This document shows, piece after piece, positions 24,701-32,452 of a stretch of DNA of 37,279 nt. The DNA comes from Candidatus Hydrogenedentota bacterium (GTDB lineage Bacteria > Hydrogenedentota > Hydrogenedentia > Hydrogenedentales > JAEUWI01): assembly GCA_024280935.1 (NCBI GenBank), contig JAJRPE010000142.1, positions 1-37,279 of the forward strand, written 5' to 3'. The notes beneath the pieces are model-generated. The model did no database searches. It saw only the letters and a list, made by a program, of their open reading frames with translations, and was not told the origin of the DNA. The stretch's first letter is position 1. Each line of letters starts with the position of its first letter. A program made the translations under genes and the position numbers.

Positions 24701-26854
24701 ACCTTGGGCAACGACATGGGCCGGATTTACCGAATCTTTCCCGTGGGCTCCAAACCGACCCCCTTCCGCCGTCTCGACACGCTCAGCGCCCCGGAACTGG
24801 CAACGGCCCTGGGCGATCCCAATCCGTGGGTGCGCGACACGGCCCAGCGTCTCCTTTTTGAGCGGCAGGACACGGCGGCCCTGCCTGTCTTGAAATCCCT
24901 CGCGACCGAGAGCGACAATCCCCTGGCCCGCCTCCACGCCCTCCACACCCTGGAAGGCATGAAGGCCCTCCGCCCGGAATTGCTTCTTCCCAGTCTACAA
25001 GCCGATACGCTCCCCAGCCTGAAACGTCATGCCATCCGCCTCTCCGAGCCCTTCCTTAACGAGTCGGATGCCCTCGCTGAGCGCGTTCTGGCTGCTGCAA
25101 AGGATGAGGATGCACAGGTCCGCCAGCAGGTAGCCTATAGCCTGGGTGAACTGGATGGCCCCCGTGCTGCGAAGGTACTGGGCAACCTGCTTGAAGGAGA
25201 TGGCACGGACCTCTACCTGGCGACGGCCGTCTTGAGTTCCCTTCAGGGCGATGACTTGCCGTTCATTGTGGATAACCTTGTTGCCTACAGCCTGAATCCA
25301 GCTATCAGCAACGATCAAGCCAAGCGGGTTGTGTCTATGACCACCAGGATGGCCGAGTTGTATAAGCACACCGATCTCCTGGGAGCCTTCGCTACCGCCG
25401 TGACGAAAATTCAGAACAACACACCCGCGACACGAAATTTTGTTGCCGTGCGGGCGCTCATTCGCACGGCCCGGCAGGACAGCACGCGGGAGGCCTTCTT
25501 TGGCGGGTCGGGCATTCTGGCGCCACTCACTGCGGCGGCGCGGACGATTGCCGAAGATAGCGAGCAGCCGGATGCCCTCCGTCTGGATGCCCTCGAACTC
25601 CTGGGGCGTGAATCTGCCCATCGGGAGGGTGACCGTGAGATTTTGAAGAACCTCGTCGATCCCCGTGAATCCCTGGCGGTGGCCGAGGCTACTATTCAAG
25701 CACTGGCCCGCATGGGCGGCAACGAGGCGCTGGAGCCGCTGCTGGCAAACTGGAAGACCTACACACGGGAACTTCGCGGGAAGATTCTCGATGTCTTATT
25801 GGGCCTGGATGGCGGGGTGCAACTGGTGGTGGCCCACCTGGAATCGGGCGCGATGACCGTGCGCCAACTGAACGCCAGCCAGCGGCAGCGCCTGCTGACC
25901 CACCCCGACGCCACGATCCAGAAACGTGTAGAGTCCCTTATGGCGGGCGTGGTGGACAACGACCGTGTCGCGGTGGTGGCCCGCTTTCGTGCCGCCGCCG
26001 ATCTGGCAGGGGATCTGGAGCAGGGACGCCCCATCTATGAGGAGCTGTGCTCCAAATGTCATAAAATAGGGGACATGGGCTTCGTCGTGGGACCCGACCT
26101 CGCGGCAGCGGGCAGTGGCTCCTTTGAGACGCTCATTACGTCCATTCTTGACCCAAATCGCTCCATGACCGATCGCTACACGAATTACACGGTGGAAACG
26201 ACCAACCTGGAGTCCTTCGCCGGGGTGTTGGCCAACGAAAGCGCCAACGACATTACCCTCATCAATGCGGGCGGGGTGGAGAATACCGTGCTCCGTACCG
26301 AGATTGAATCCATGACGGAAGAGGATATGTCCATCATGCCCTTGGGCCTCGAAGAAGGACTCAGCGAACAAGACATGGCCAACCTGATTGCTTTCATCCG
26401 GGGTAAAGCCCCGGAGCCAAAGTCCTTCCCGGAGAACACCCCGGCCCTGGTCGCGGTCGATAGCAACGGCGTTCTTCAGCTCACCGCAGAGAATGCGGAG
26501 ATCTACGGCGACACCCTTGTCTACGAAAGTGATTACCACAATCTCGGCCAATGGTACAGCGCCAATGATCACGCCGTCTGGAACATAGAGACGGATACCG
26601 GCGGCACCTTTGATGTCGTCATGGAGTACTGCTGCGACAAGACCTCCACCGGCAATGCCTTCCGCATGGAAGTGGGGAAGAATCTCCTCACGGGAAAAGG
26701 CACCAGTACCGGCAGTTGGGACCGCTACTTCACCAAGAAAATTGGTCGTGTCCACCTGGCCCCCGGCGAGCAGCGTGTTGTATTCCGCCCCGACGGCCCG
26801 CTCAAAGAACGCCTTATTGAGCTTCGGGGCCTGCGCCTGGAGCCGGTGAAATGA
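21752..26854 (+). CDS. Giant exported protein: polysaccharide-deacetylase-like, FG-GAP-like, PVC-type dehydrogenase, HEAT-like and cytochrome c domains
   Basis: The 1700-aa protein starts at 21752; the open frame reaches back to 21674, but that part is a dispersed repeat. A signal-like segment (about 14-36, TTFADAA) is followed by a NodB-like domain (about 70-345) with VVVLSIDD (D80-D81), HTIAHP (H135, H139), FRMPCC and FHPHG (about 308). FG-GAP/VCBS-like repeats cover about 355-620 (LDLNLDGYQDVIIGNG, DIDGDGTPELVVAN, DLDEDGDSDIVFSN). A PVC-type dehydrogenase propeller follows (about 640-1010; GADGALWVMEMRDYPRG, RDTDGDGTYD, RNGPDGALWVADMYRE), then HEAT-like repeats (about 1015-1420) and a haem c domain with CSKCH (C1433, C1436, H1437) and a likely axial Met in SIMPLG. 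The last 130 residues are a beta-rich CBM-like domain. It is probably periplasmic, joining carbohydrate binding or deacetylation to electron transfer. Confidence 0.92.
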   Translation: MSMNTTRKHNEMTGAAIMAFLALVPGLVLTTFADAAPNANRLTHLDGSDPYYVHRSFPKLTTPMWVGEEGVEAVVVLSIDDMSDPAKYEAHLRPILDRLKQIDGRAPVTIFANKPDPADPILQDLLQEGCSIDVHTIAHPCPLMNPKGFDWASDTVHDCTTLLNQIPNNHPVAFRMPCCDSRNTPTPRFYDGIFDEVAKDGNFMTIDSSIFNITTPNDPDLPRELVLDADGRERFRKYLPFTNFVNTIEDYPYPYVINNVCWEFPASVPSDWEAQNLNGVNNQKSIDDMKAGIDVAVRKQGVYTLVFHPHGWMENTQVVELIDYVVATYGSKVKFLNFAEIQERMNTNVLGGQSLRDGEGKDNGVRLLDLNLDGYQDVIIGNGVVQQTRIWNNHSRTWSEQSLPFQIVTAAGTGSGVRFGAHLDNRSDTLALLPDGGSYVYNREGWTPLPDVAVASANLNLPDNGTDGGFRFRDIDGDGTPELVVANATKNAIYRWDKGWKALSIALPDGVRLVDGAGSDLGLRFVDLDEDGDSDIVFSNENGSSVHVFDSLETGWGGNTLAAGEALPPITVAGANNGVFFHSRSMWLVNETTGELPDWAEPHSFNELLGHSPVTAKSPEEALASLHLRPGYTAELVVSEPLVMDPVSMEWGADGALWVMEMRDYPRGLDEIENKPGSRVRLLRDTDGDGTYDKSTIFLDGLGFANGVHPWRNGVLVTVAPHILFAADTDGDDVADVREILYEGFGEGNQQHRVNGLRWGLDNWLHGANGDSSGSIRALKSDDAMNLRGRDLRIQPDTGRIDALAGQTQHGRSRDDWGNWFGCSNSNQGYHYALENIYTRRNPHIPIPDARVTLLRDRSTYPVSRLTSRFNDFDQANKFTSVCGLEVYRGSLFGAPFQRNIFFCEPVHNTVSRAQVIADGTTFTGNRAPGEEASEFFSSTDNWFRPVMVRNGPDGALWVADMYRETIEHPEYISEMDQARTDFTLGNDMGRIYRIFPVGSKPTPFRRLDTLSAPELATALGDPNPWVRDTAQRLLFERQDTAALPVLKSLATESDNPLARLHALHTLEGMKALRPELLLPSLQADTLPSLKRHAIRLSEPFLNESDALAERVLAAAKDEDAQVRQQVAYSLGELDGPRAAKVLGNLLEGDGTDLYLATAVLSSLQGDDLPFIVDNLVAYSLNPAISNDQAKRVVSMTTRMAELYKHTDLLGAFATAVTKIQNNTPATRNFVAVRALIRTARQDSTREAFFGGSGILAPLTAAARTIAEDSEQPDALRLDALELLGRESAHREGDREILKNLVDPRESLAVAEATIQALARMGGNEALEPLLANWKTYTRELRGKILDVLLGLDGGVQLVVAHLESGAMTVRQLNASQRQRLLTHPDATIQKRVESLMAGVVDNDRVAVVARFRAAADLAGDLEQGRPIYEELCSKCHKIGDMGFVVGPDLAAAGSGSFETLITSILDPNRSMTDRYTNYTVETTNLESFAGVLANESANDITLINAGGVENTVLRTEIESMTEEDMSIMPLGLEEGLSEQDMANLIAFIRGKAPEPKSFPENTPALVAVDSNGVLQLTAENAEIYGDTLVYESDYHNLGQWYSANDHAVWNIETDTGGTFDVVMEYCCDKTSTGNAFRMEVGKNLLTGKGTSTGSWDRYFTKKIGRVHLAPGEQRVVFRPDGPLKERLIELRGLRLEPVK

Positions 26855-26864
26855 CATGAATTGC

Positions 26865-26897
26865 GTCGGGCAAGGAGGTTGGGCATCCCTGCCCGAC
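26865..26897. repeat. Short hairpin repeat, copy B (related to 21595)
   Basis: GTCGGGCA at 26865-26872 pairs with TGCCCGAC at 26890-26897, starting 10 nt after the stop codon of the 1700-aa gene. There is no T-run, so it is a poor intrinsic terminator, though it may stabilise the mRNA 3' end. The loop contains AGGAGGTTGGG, shared with copy A. Confidence 0.55.
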
Positions 26898-27025
26898 ACA
26901 AGAGGCACGGGGTTCAATCAAATAGAACTCAAGAGCGAGGTTGCTGTCCCTGCGAGCTGGATTTCCTCTTTCCTGGAAATGACGTTGATCTGTTTTTTGG
27001 TGAAAACCCTCAAGAGAAATACGTC

Positions 27026-27151
27026 GGGTGCCACGGGTAGGCCTCTCAGGGCTTACCCGTGAAGTTCCTGCCGACAAAGAGGGAGCTATCCAGTTCCGGG
27101 TAGACCCTGAGTTTGCACGGGTAAACCCTGGCGGGCCTACCCGTGGCACCC
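27026..27151. mobile_element. MITE-like element, copy 2 (18-bp perfect terminal inverted repeats)
   Basis: The 126-bp element has the same 18-bp ends and interior as 19094-19220, in the same orientation, with small indels and substitutions. It carries no ORF. Immediately upstream (about 26960-26990) a CTGGATTTCC...GGAAATGACG hairpin resembles the right arm of the repeat at 33844-33927, so repeats are clustered here. Confidence 0.75.
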
Positions 27152-27421
27152 GTAGCGGTGTTTTATGGAGGAGAGGAGCTTTGGTTTGGTCGAGGTCCAC
27201 GGTTGGTATTATCGAGAACAGCCCCCAAAGCGCCTGAAAATTCCTCGTCCCATCGTGACAATTGCCCTATGGGACGAGGTTGACGCTGCCGCAGCCATTT
27301 TCGCTGCGCCCCTGCGCCTGTTATACCACTGGCACAAAACATTTATTCATTCGAGGGTGGCAAGAGCTGTTGTGGTGTCGTAGACGACGTGGTAGAGTGG
27401 AGCATCAGGAGATTCTTGTCT
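27152..27421. other. Gap without a supportable gene
   Basis: A 72-codon plus-strand frame (from 27165) has no recognisable domain. DUF4160, the usual neighbour of DUF2442 genes, was looked for here and not found. The stretch presumably holds the promoter of the DUF2442 gene. Confidence 0.5.
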
Positions 27422-27766
27422 ATGCCCATTCTGGCCCGCTCTGTTTCGGTGACCGAGGACTATATTGTTATCGAACTTGTCGATGCACGCAGTCTCTCTG
27501 TTCCCTTGGCGTGGTATCCCCGTCTGCTACATGGTACGCCCGAGAAGCGAAACAACTGTCGTCTCATCGGTGGTGGCGACGGCGTCCACTGGCCGGACTT
27601 GGATGAGGACATTAGTGTGGCAGGTCTCGTGGCAGGCCGTCCGTCTGGGAATCCCCGAACTCACTTGCGCGGTGGCTCAAGGCCCGAGGGTGACTGTACC
27701 GCCCACGCAAACCCAAAGTCGCTCTTACCAGCGTCAAGTCCGAAGGCGCGCTCACTGAGGGACTGA
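27422..27766 (+). CDS. DUF2442 domain protein
   Basis: The 114-aa protein has the DUF2442 pattern over residues about 5-80: SVSVTEDYIVIELVDARSLS, VPLAWYPRLLHGTPEKRNNC, RLIGGGDGVHWPDLDEDIS and VAGLVAGRPSG. AGGAG lies about 10 nt before the ATG; the longer frame from 27389 adds unconserved residues. DUF2442 proteins are often paired with DUF4160 as putative toxin-antitoxin modules; no partner is present. Family members normally end about 5-10 residues after the LDEDISV block's 'LL.G' segment, but here about 35 Ser/Pro/Arg-rich residues follow, and the stop codon lies inside the arm of a palindromic element. The tail may be a read-through into foreign sequence. Confidence 0.85.
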   Translation: MPILARSVSVTEDYIVIELVDARSLSVPLAWYPRLLHGTPEKRNNCRLIGGGDGVHWPDLDEDISVAGLVAGRPSGNPRTHLRGGSRPEGDCTAHANPKSLLPASSPKARSLRD

Positions 27767-28006
27767 CGCGGACCCACCCCGTTGATGACGGAGCTTTGCC
27801 GTGTGATAAAGAGGGAATGCAGTAGGTCGAAGTATACCGCTAAGATGTCCGTGGCTGTCCCGTCGTTTGTGGTGTTGACCCAACGCGGTCCCCGCCAACG
27901 ACGGGACAGCCACACCCTTTGCCGTATATTTTACGCGGTTTCGGTGGTGACCGGAATTCGAGTGCCTGTGCGATAATACTTGGGGCATGTGGGTGTGTCA
28001 GTCCCT
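27758..28006. repeat. Palindromic element with nested inverted repeats, about 250 bp
   Basis: Outer arms AGGGACTGAC (27758-27767) and its exact complement (27997-28006) enclose inner arms GTGGCTGTCCCGTCGTT (27851-27867) and its exact 17-bp complement (27897-27913). Partial complementarity continues outside the inner arms (CGGTATAC versus GCCGTATA). No ORF is supported. The left arm contains the stop codon of the DUF2442 gene. The remaining bases to 28092 hold nothing recognised. Confidence 0.65.
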
Positions 28007-28092
28007 GTGCGCCACGGGTGGAACAGCGTAGCATAGCCGTCCCGGCTGTGTTTTGTTTTCGGTTTTTTCATGCGCACGAAAGCGGCCTGTTT

Positions 28093-29220
28093 TCAGCCTT
28101 CAAGCCCCTTGGGGATTACATCGCCGAGGCAGACGGACACGTCCCGGGCCGCACGGACCCAAGGGTGGTCGAGGGTAACAAAGCGTTTTTTCCCGACCAC
28201 ATCTTCCAGGGGAACCGCGACAAACTCTTCGCCCCGTTTAGCCACCATACAACCGAATTCGCCTTTGAGTGCGAGGTCGGCGGCGTGGGTGCCAAATTTG
28301 GTACATAGCAGTCGGTCCGTTGGCGTGGGGATGCCGCCGCGCTGGAGGTGGCCCAGCGAGGTAACGCGGGTTTCAAGGCCGGTCACGTCTTCGAGGTGCT
28401 CCGCGAGGATAGAACTGACCGGTTCCTTGATGTGCTCGATTTCCTTGCTCCCCTTCTTTTTGCGTTTCTTGCCGATCTCTTCCTGTTGGCGTTCGGCATC
28501 TTCCTTGGAGACCGCACCTTCCGCCACGGCCACGATGCTGAACATCTTGCCGCGGCGCATGCGCGCGAGGAGGGACTGGCCCACAATCTCCAGGTCATAC
28601 GGCACTTCGGGAATCAGGATGACATCGGCCCCGCCGGCAATCCCCGCGCCCAGCGCAAGCCAGCCGGAGTTGTGCCCCATGATATCCACCACCATGACGC
28701 GGTGGTGGCTGCTGGCCGTGGTATGGAGGCGGTCGATGGCTTCGGTGGCAATAGACATGCCCGTGTCGAATCCAAAACAGGTATCGGTGCCCCAGACATC
28801 GTTGTCGATGGTTTTGGGCGCGGTAATGACATTGATATCCCCTTCTTTCATCAAGCGAAAGGCATTCTTCTGTGTGCCGCCGCCGCCCAGACAAAAGAGA
28901 CAGTCGAGGTTCATGCGCCGGTAATTCTCCAGCGCGGCCCCGGTCATGTCGCGAAAGGTTCCATCGGCACCGGGCATCTTGTGGGGCTTGTTGCGACTTG
29001 TCTTGAGAATCGTGCCGCCCACGGTAAGCAGTCCACTGGTGTCGGCATCGTTAAGACGGATATAGCGGTTCTCCACCAACCCGGTAAAGCCCTCCAGAAT
29101 ACCGAAAATCTCTATGCCCTCCGGGGTCAAGGTCTTGGTGATCGCCCGGATAACGGCGTTGAGACCAGGGCAATCCCCGCCGGAAGTAAGGATTCCAACA
29201 GTACGTAATTTGGAAGGCAT
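28093..29220 (-). CDS. pfkA: 6-phosphofructokinase family protein (ATP- or PPi-dependent)
   Basis: The 375-aa protein starts [18 protein letters not shown] and has [20 protein letters not shown], the substrate motif [18 protein letters not shown] and [10 protein letters not shown], so it belongs to the PFK family phosphorylating fructose 6-phosphate. Two active-site positions are unusual. The GGDGS motif, whose Asp binds Mg in E. coli PfkA, reads GGGGT (112-116). K136 precedes TIDND, a position that is Gly in classical ATP enzymes and Lys in PPi and some ATP forms. Phosphate donor is therefore uncertain. A Lys-rich insert ([11 protein letters not shown]) sits in the middle. Homology begins at the ATG at 29220; an in-frame ATG at 29259 is an alternative. 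The next gene is divergent, across 299 nt with nothing else seen. Confidence 0.88.
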   Translation of the reverse strand: MPSKLRTVGILTSGGDCPGLNAVIRAITKTLTPEGIEIFGILEGFTGLVENRYIRLNDADTSGLLTVGGTILKTSRNKPHKMPGADGTFRDMTGAALENYRRMNLDCLFCLGGGGTQKNAFRLMKEGDINVITAPKTIDNDVWGTDTCFGFDTGMSIATEAIDRLHTTASSHHRVMVVDIMGHNSGWLALGAGIAGGADVILIPEVPYDLEIVGQSLLARMRRGKMFSIVAVAEGAVSKEDAERQQEEIGKKRKKKGSKEIEHIKEPVSSILAEHLEDVTGLETRVTSLGHLQRGGIPTPTDRLLCTKFGTHAADLALKGEFGCMVAKRGEEFVAVPLEDVVGKKRFVTLDHPWVRAARDVSVCLGDVIPKGLEG

Positions 29221-29519
29221 AAGTACAGGACTTTCTTTGCGAGAAGAGACGGCAGACATCGACACAGCCCCATTATACGCAGGTGAAGAGGGATACCCAA
29301 ATTGCGACCGCCCGGAAGCCCGCTTGTTCGCCAATAAGCTCCTCGATTATACCATTCTGAGCCGACTTGCTTTGCAGGAAACCTATGATTTCGTTTCGGG
29401 TTTGCACTCTCACCTGCGAAGCTGTAAGCTGAGTCAGCCGTTCCGCCCGCCACCGAAATCGGTCTGTTCCTGGCCAGGGGGACTCGGTTGCAATCACCCC
29501 ACTGGAGAGTATTACAACA

Positions 29520-30557
29520 ATGAGTATTCGATATTCTGTGGCCGTGCCCCTCACCCTGTTGTTGTGCGCCTTGGTGCCGGTCGCCCCCGCCGAGGAATAT
29601 GACGCTGTACTGGCCCAGGAATTGGCCGACAAGGGCTGGATCGTCTACAGCGCACAGGCCGACACCGCCACCTGGGATTTGTTCGTCATCCGTCCTGATG
29701 GCTTGCCCGCACGCAGACTGACCAGAACAACCCGTTACGAGGAAGCCGCCCCCCGCTTCTCGCCCGATGGAAGCCGTATTCTATACCGCCGTTTTCCCAA
29801 GGATTCCGTGATCGACCACGACAAGTGGGGCTTTGGCGGCGAACTGGTGATCGCGAAATCAGATGGCACCGATGCCCGCGTCGTCGGCGCGGAGGGCGAG
29901 TATCCCTGGGCTTCGTGGATGCCGGATGGCAAGCATGTCTCCTGCCTTTACCGGAAGGGAATCCGTATTATAAGCGTGGAATCGGGGGAAGTTGTTCGGG
30001 AAATGCCACGCAAGGGCATATTCCAGCAACTCTTCCCGTCGCCCGATGGCCAACGCTTTTGTGGAACGGGCAACGTGGGCGGCAAAGCGTGGAACATCGT
30101 GTGCCTGGACACCAAAACGGGCGCCGTGAATCCTGTCCATGTTTTCCAGAGTTGCACCCCAAACTGGTTTCCCGATTCCAAGCGATTGATCTACTCGTCG
30201 CGTCCGCCCGACCAAGAGGCCCACAAGGGCTACGGGGCGACCCAACTCTGGATGGCCAACGCGGACGGCACGGGGCGACAGTTGGTTTACGGGGATGATG
30301 CCTACCACATCTATGGCGGCGAGGTTTCGCCCGACGGGGCCTACGTCCTGTTTACGAAATCACTGGCGGATGGCGGCGGCTCAGAGAAAGAGGGCGCGCC
30401 CATGTTCGTCATGCGTCTTGCCGACGCGCCGGCGGTCGGCGGAGACAGCGGTGCCTTGCGGGCCTTGCATCCCGGCGCCAAGGATGCCCCGCTTCTGGAA
30501 TTGCCCGCTGGTTGGGAGCCTCACTGGACCTACGCGAATGTGGTGGTGAAACCATGA
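29520..30557 (+). CDS. Exported TolB/WD40-like beta-propeller (PD40) protein
   Basis: The 345-aa protein has a signal peptide (MSIRYSVAVPLTLLLCALV, APAEE) and repeated propeller blades of the PD40 type: GWIVYSAQADTATWDLFVIR, APRFSPDGSRILYRR, WASWMPDGKHVSCLYR, FPSPDGQRFCGTG, TPNWFPDSKRLIYSSR, GGEVSPDGAYVLFTK. Such domains bind proteins or oligosaccharides in the periplasm. It is the first gene of a four-gene operon, overlapping the next by 4 bases (ATGA). A role as scaffold or ligand sensor for the polysaccharide-acetylation machinery downstream is inferred from position only. Confidence 0.88.
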   Translation: MSIRYSVAVPLTLLLCALVPVAPAEEYDAVLAQELADKGWIVYSAQADTATWDLFVIRPDGLPARRLTRTTRYEEAAPRFSPDGSRILYRRFPKDSVIDHDKWGFGGELVIAKSDGTDARVVGAEGEYPWASWMPDGKHVSCLYRKGIRIISVESGEVVREMPRKGIFQQLFPSPDGQRFCGTGNVGGKAWNIVCLDTKTGAVNPVHVFQSCTPNWFPDSKRLIYSSRPPDQEAHKGYGATQLWMANADGTGRQLVYGDDAYHIYGGEVSPDGAYVLFTKSLADGGGSEKEGAPMFVMRLADAPAVGGDSGALRALHPGAKDAPLLELPAGWEPHWTYANVVVKP

Positions 30558-31039
30558 CCAGCATCACGCGCTTTTTGATTGCAGGGATTGGGTTCTTCGG
30601 TGTCGCTGCGCTTTGCGTTGGCTGCGGCCCCGCCACGCCCGATGATGGCGCGGACCCCCAGGTAGCGACACAAGGCAGCATCGAGGTCACCGCGAAGCTC
30701 GTGGATATCACCGGCAAGTTTCCGCCGAATGACCTCTACGATTACGCCTACGTCATGAAATACGAAGTACTGAAAACCCATCGTGGTGAGGCCACCGGCA
30801 CCCTCCTGGTCGGCCAGTACAACCCGCTGAAAAAACGGGCCGTCGCGGCGGACGAGCGTTCGGGCGAAATCGGCGGCAATGTCACGCGCTTTCGGGTGGG
30901 TGACATTCATCGTCTCGCCCTGGAGCCGAATATAGACGAGTACTGCATGGCGGGCATCATCAACAAGTATGCAGAAGAAGACAAGCCCAGCGACGCACCC
31001 CTCTATTGGGCCGTCTGGACGAATCGGGTGATTCAATAA
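30554..31039 (+). CDS. Putative lipoprotein, unknown function
   Basis: The 161-aa protein starts at the ATG overlapping the preceding stop. The N-terminus has a charged residue, a hydrophobic core (FLIAGIGFFGVAALCVGC) and a lipobox-like CVGC, so it is probably a lipoprotein, though -3 is Cys rather than Leu. The mature part is beta-rich (GSIEVTAKLVDITG, DYAYVMKYEVLKTHRGE, LLVGQYNPLK) without a recognised family. It lies 6 nt before the MBOAT gene. A longer frame from 30512 is open but would overlap the upstream gene more and spoil the signal sequence. Confidence 0.82.
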   Translation: MTSITRFLIAGIGFFGVAALCVGCGPATPDDGADPQVATQGSIEVTAKLVDITGKFPPNDLYDYAYVMKYEVLKTHRGEATGTLLVGQYNPLKKRAVAADERSGEIGGNVTRFRVGDIHRLALEPNIDEYCMAGIINKYAEEDKPSDAPLYWAVWTNRVIQ

Positions 31040-31045
31040 CCGTCC

Positions 31046-32443
31046 ATGGTTTTTACCTCCCACATATTCCTGTTTTACTTTCTCCCGATCACGCTGCTGG
31101 TCTATTACCTGCTGCCCCGGGGGCGGAACCTCTTCCTGCTCGCAGCGAGCTACATCTTCTACGGCTGGTGGAATCCCTGGTTTGTCGGCCTCATGTTTTT
31201 TGCCACCGCCGTCAATTATGCCTGCGGCCTGGTCATCGCCCGCGAAGCCGTAGGCACGCCCCGGCGCAAGCACGCCCTCGTCGTCAGTATCGTAGTGAGC
31301 CTTGGCCTCCTGGGCTTCTTTAAGTACTTCATGTTCTTCGAGAACAATCTCAACGCCTTGTTGACTGTCTTTGGCGCTGACGCCCTTCCGGTCCTTCAGA
31401 TTATCCTGCCCGTGGGCATCTCCTTCTTTATTTTCCAGAGCCTGAGCTACACCATTGACGTCTACCGGGGTGATTCGCCGCCCGTTCGGACCTTCAGCGA
31501 CTTTGCCTGTTTCGTGGCCCTCTTCCCCCAGCTTATTGCGGGTCCAATCGTCCGCTACAACACCATCGCGGCGCAGCTCGTGGAGCGGGAGCACACGCTC
31601 GACAAGTTTTCTTCCGGCGCGGCCCTGTTCATGCTCGGTTTCGCCAAGAAGATACTCCTGGCCAACGCCATGGGCATGGCGGCAGACGCGGTGTTTGCCG
31701 CCGAATCTCCCGGCACGGTGGATGCCTGGTTTGGCATTGTGGCCTACGCCTTCCAAATCTACTTCGACTTCTCCGCCTACTCCGACATGGCCATCGGCTT
31801 GGGCCGTATGTTCGGCTTTGAATTCCCACGCAATTTCAACGCCCCCTACCTTGCCGAAAGCATCACCGACTTCTGGCGGCGCTGGCACATCTCCCTCTCC
31901 ACCTTCTTGCGCGACTACCTCTACATCCCCCTCGGCGGCAACCGGCGCGGCGAAGGGCGCACCTACGCCAACCTCGCCATTGTCATGCTGCTTGGCGGCC
32001 TGTGGCACGGGGCAAGCTGGAACTTCGTGTTGTGGGGCGCGTTTCACGGCGCGTTGCTGGCCCTGGAGCGCAAACTCGGCGGTGGACTCTTCGAAAAAGC
32101 GCCGCGTCCCCTTCGCGTTGGCGGCACCTTTGTCCTTATTCTATTTTCCTGGGTCCTCTTCCGCGCCGTCACCCTGGCGGAATCGGCGGACTACTTCCAA
32201 GCCCTGTTTATCCCACGATCAGCGAGCGGCGGCGCGATCCTGCTCGATTCCATCCTCTACACCCGTGGCAACCTCCTAATCATGGGGCTGTGTGCCGTTT
32301 TGACCTTTCGCAGACTCCAGGCCCACGACTGGGTGGAGCGCTTGACCCTGCCGCGTGTGGTGACAATCACCGCCTTGTTCCTCCTCGCTATCATGACCAT
32401 GCACGTACAAGCCTTCAACCCCTTCTTGTATTTTCAATTCTAG
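31046..32443 (+). CDS. algI: Membrane-bound O-acyltransferase (MBOAT, AlgI-like)
   Basis: The 465-aa polytopic protein is a full-length MBOAT of the AlgI/DltB type, which passes acetyl groups across the inner membrane for O-acetylation of an exported polysaccharide. VFTSHIFLFYFLPITLLVYY starts the first helix. PVGISFFIFQSLSYTIDVYR, FPQLIAGPIVRY and DFWRRWHISLSTFLRDYLY are family signatures, and the catalytic histidine is H321 in LGGLWHGASWNF. The gene follows the lipoprotein gene by 6 nt and precedes the AlgJ-like gene by 9 nt. There is no alginate gene in the window, so the acetylated polymer is unknown and the symbol marks family, not pathway. Confidence 0.93.
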   Translation: MVFTSHIFLFYFLPITLLVYYLLPRGRNLFLLAASYIFYGWWNPWFVGLMFFATAVNYACGLVIAREAVGTPRRKHALVVSIVVSLGLLGFFKYFMFFENNLNALLTVFGADALPVLQIILPVGISFFIFQSLSYTIDVYRGDSPPVRTFSDFACFVALFPQLIAGPIVRYNTIAAQLVEREHTLDKFSSGAALFMLGFAKKILLANAMGMAADAVFAAESPGTVDAWFGIVAYAFQIYFDFSAYSDMAIGLGRMFGFEFPRNFNAPYLAESITDFWRRWHISLSTFLRDYLYIPLGGNRRGEGRTYANLAIVMLLGGLWHGASWNFVLWGAFHGALLALERKLGGGLFEKAPRPLRVGGTFVLILFSWVLFRAVTLAESADYFQALFIPRSASGGAILLDSILYTRGNLLIMGLCAVLTFRRLQAHDWVERLTLPRVVTITALFLLAIMTMHVQAFNPFLYFQF

Positions 32444-32452
32444 GAGCCGACC

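Noticed and set aside
23666-24946. 426-codon minus-strand frame opposite the 1700-aa gene
   Set aside because: Shadow of the dehydrogenase propeller region.
27165-27383. 72-codon plus-strand frame upstream of DUF2442, considered as a DUF4160 partner
   Set aside because: It lacks the DUF4160 pattern (no PHFHA-type motif) and has no conserved block.
30530-32047. 505-codon minus-strand frame opposite the lipoprotein and MBOAT genes
   Set aside because: Long only because of high GC; Gly/Glu/His-rich without domains, while the plus strand encodes a signature-bearing MBOAT.
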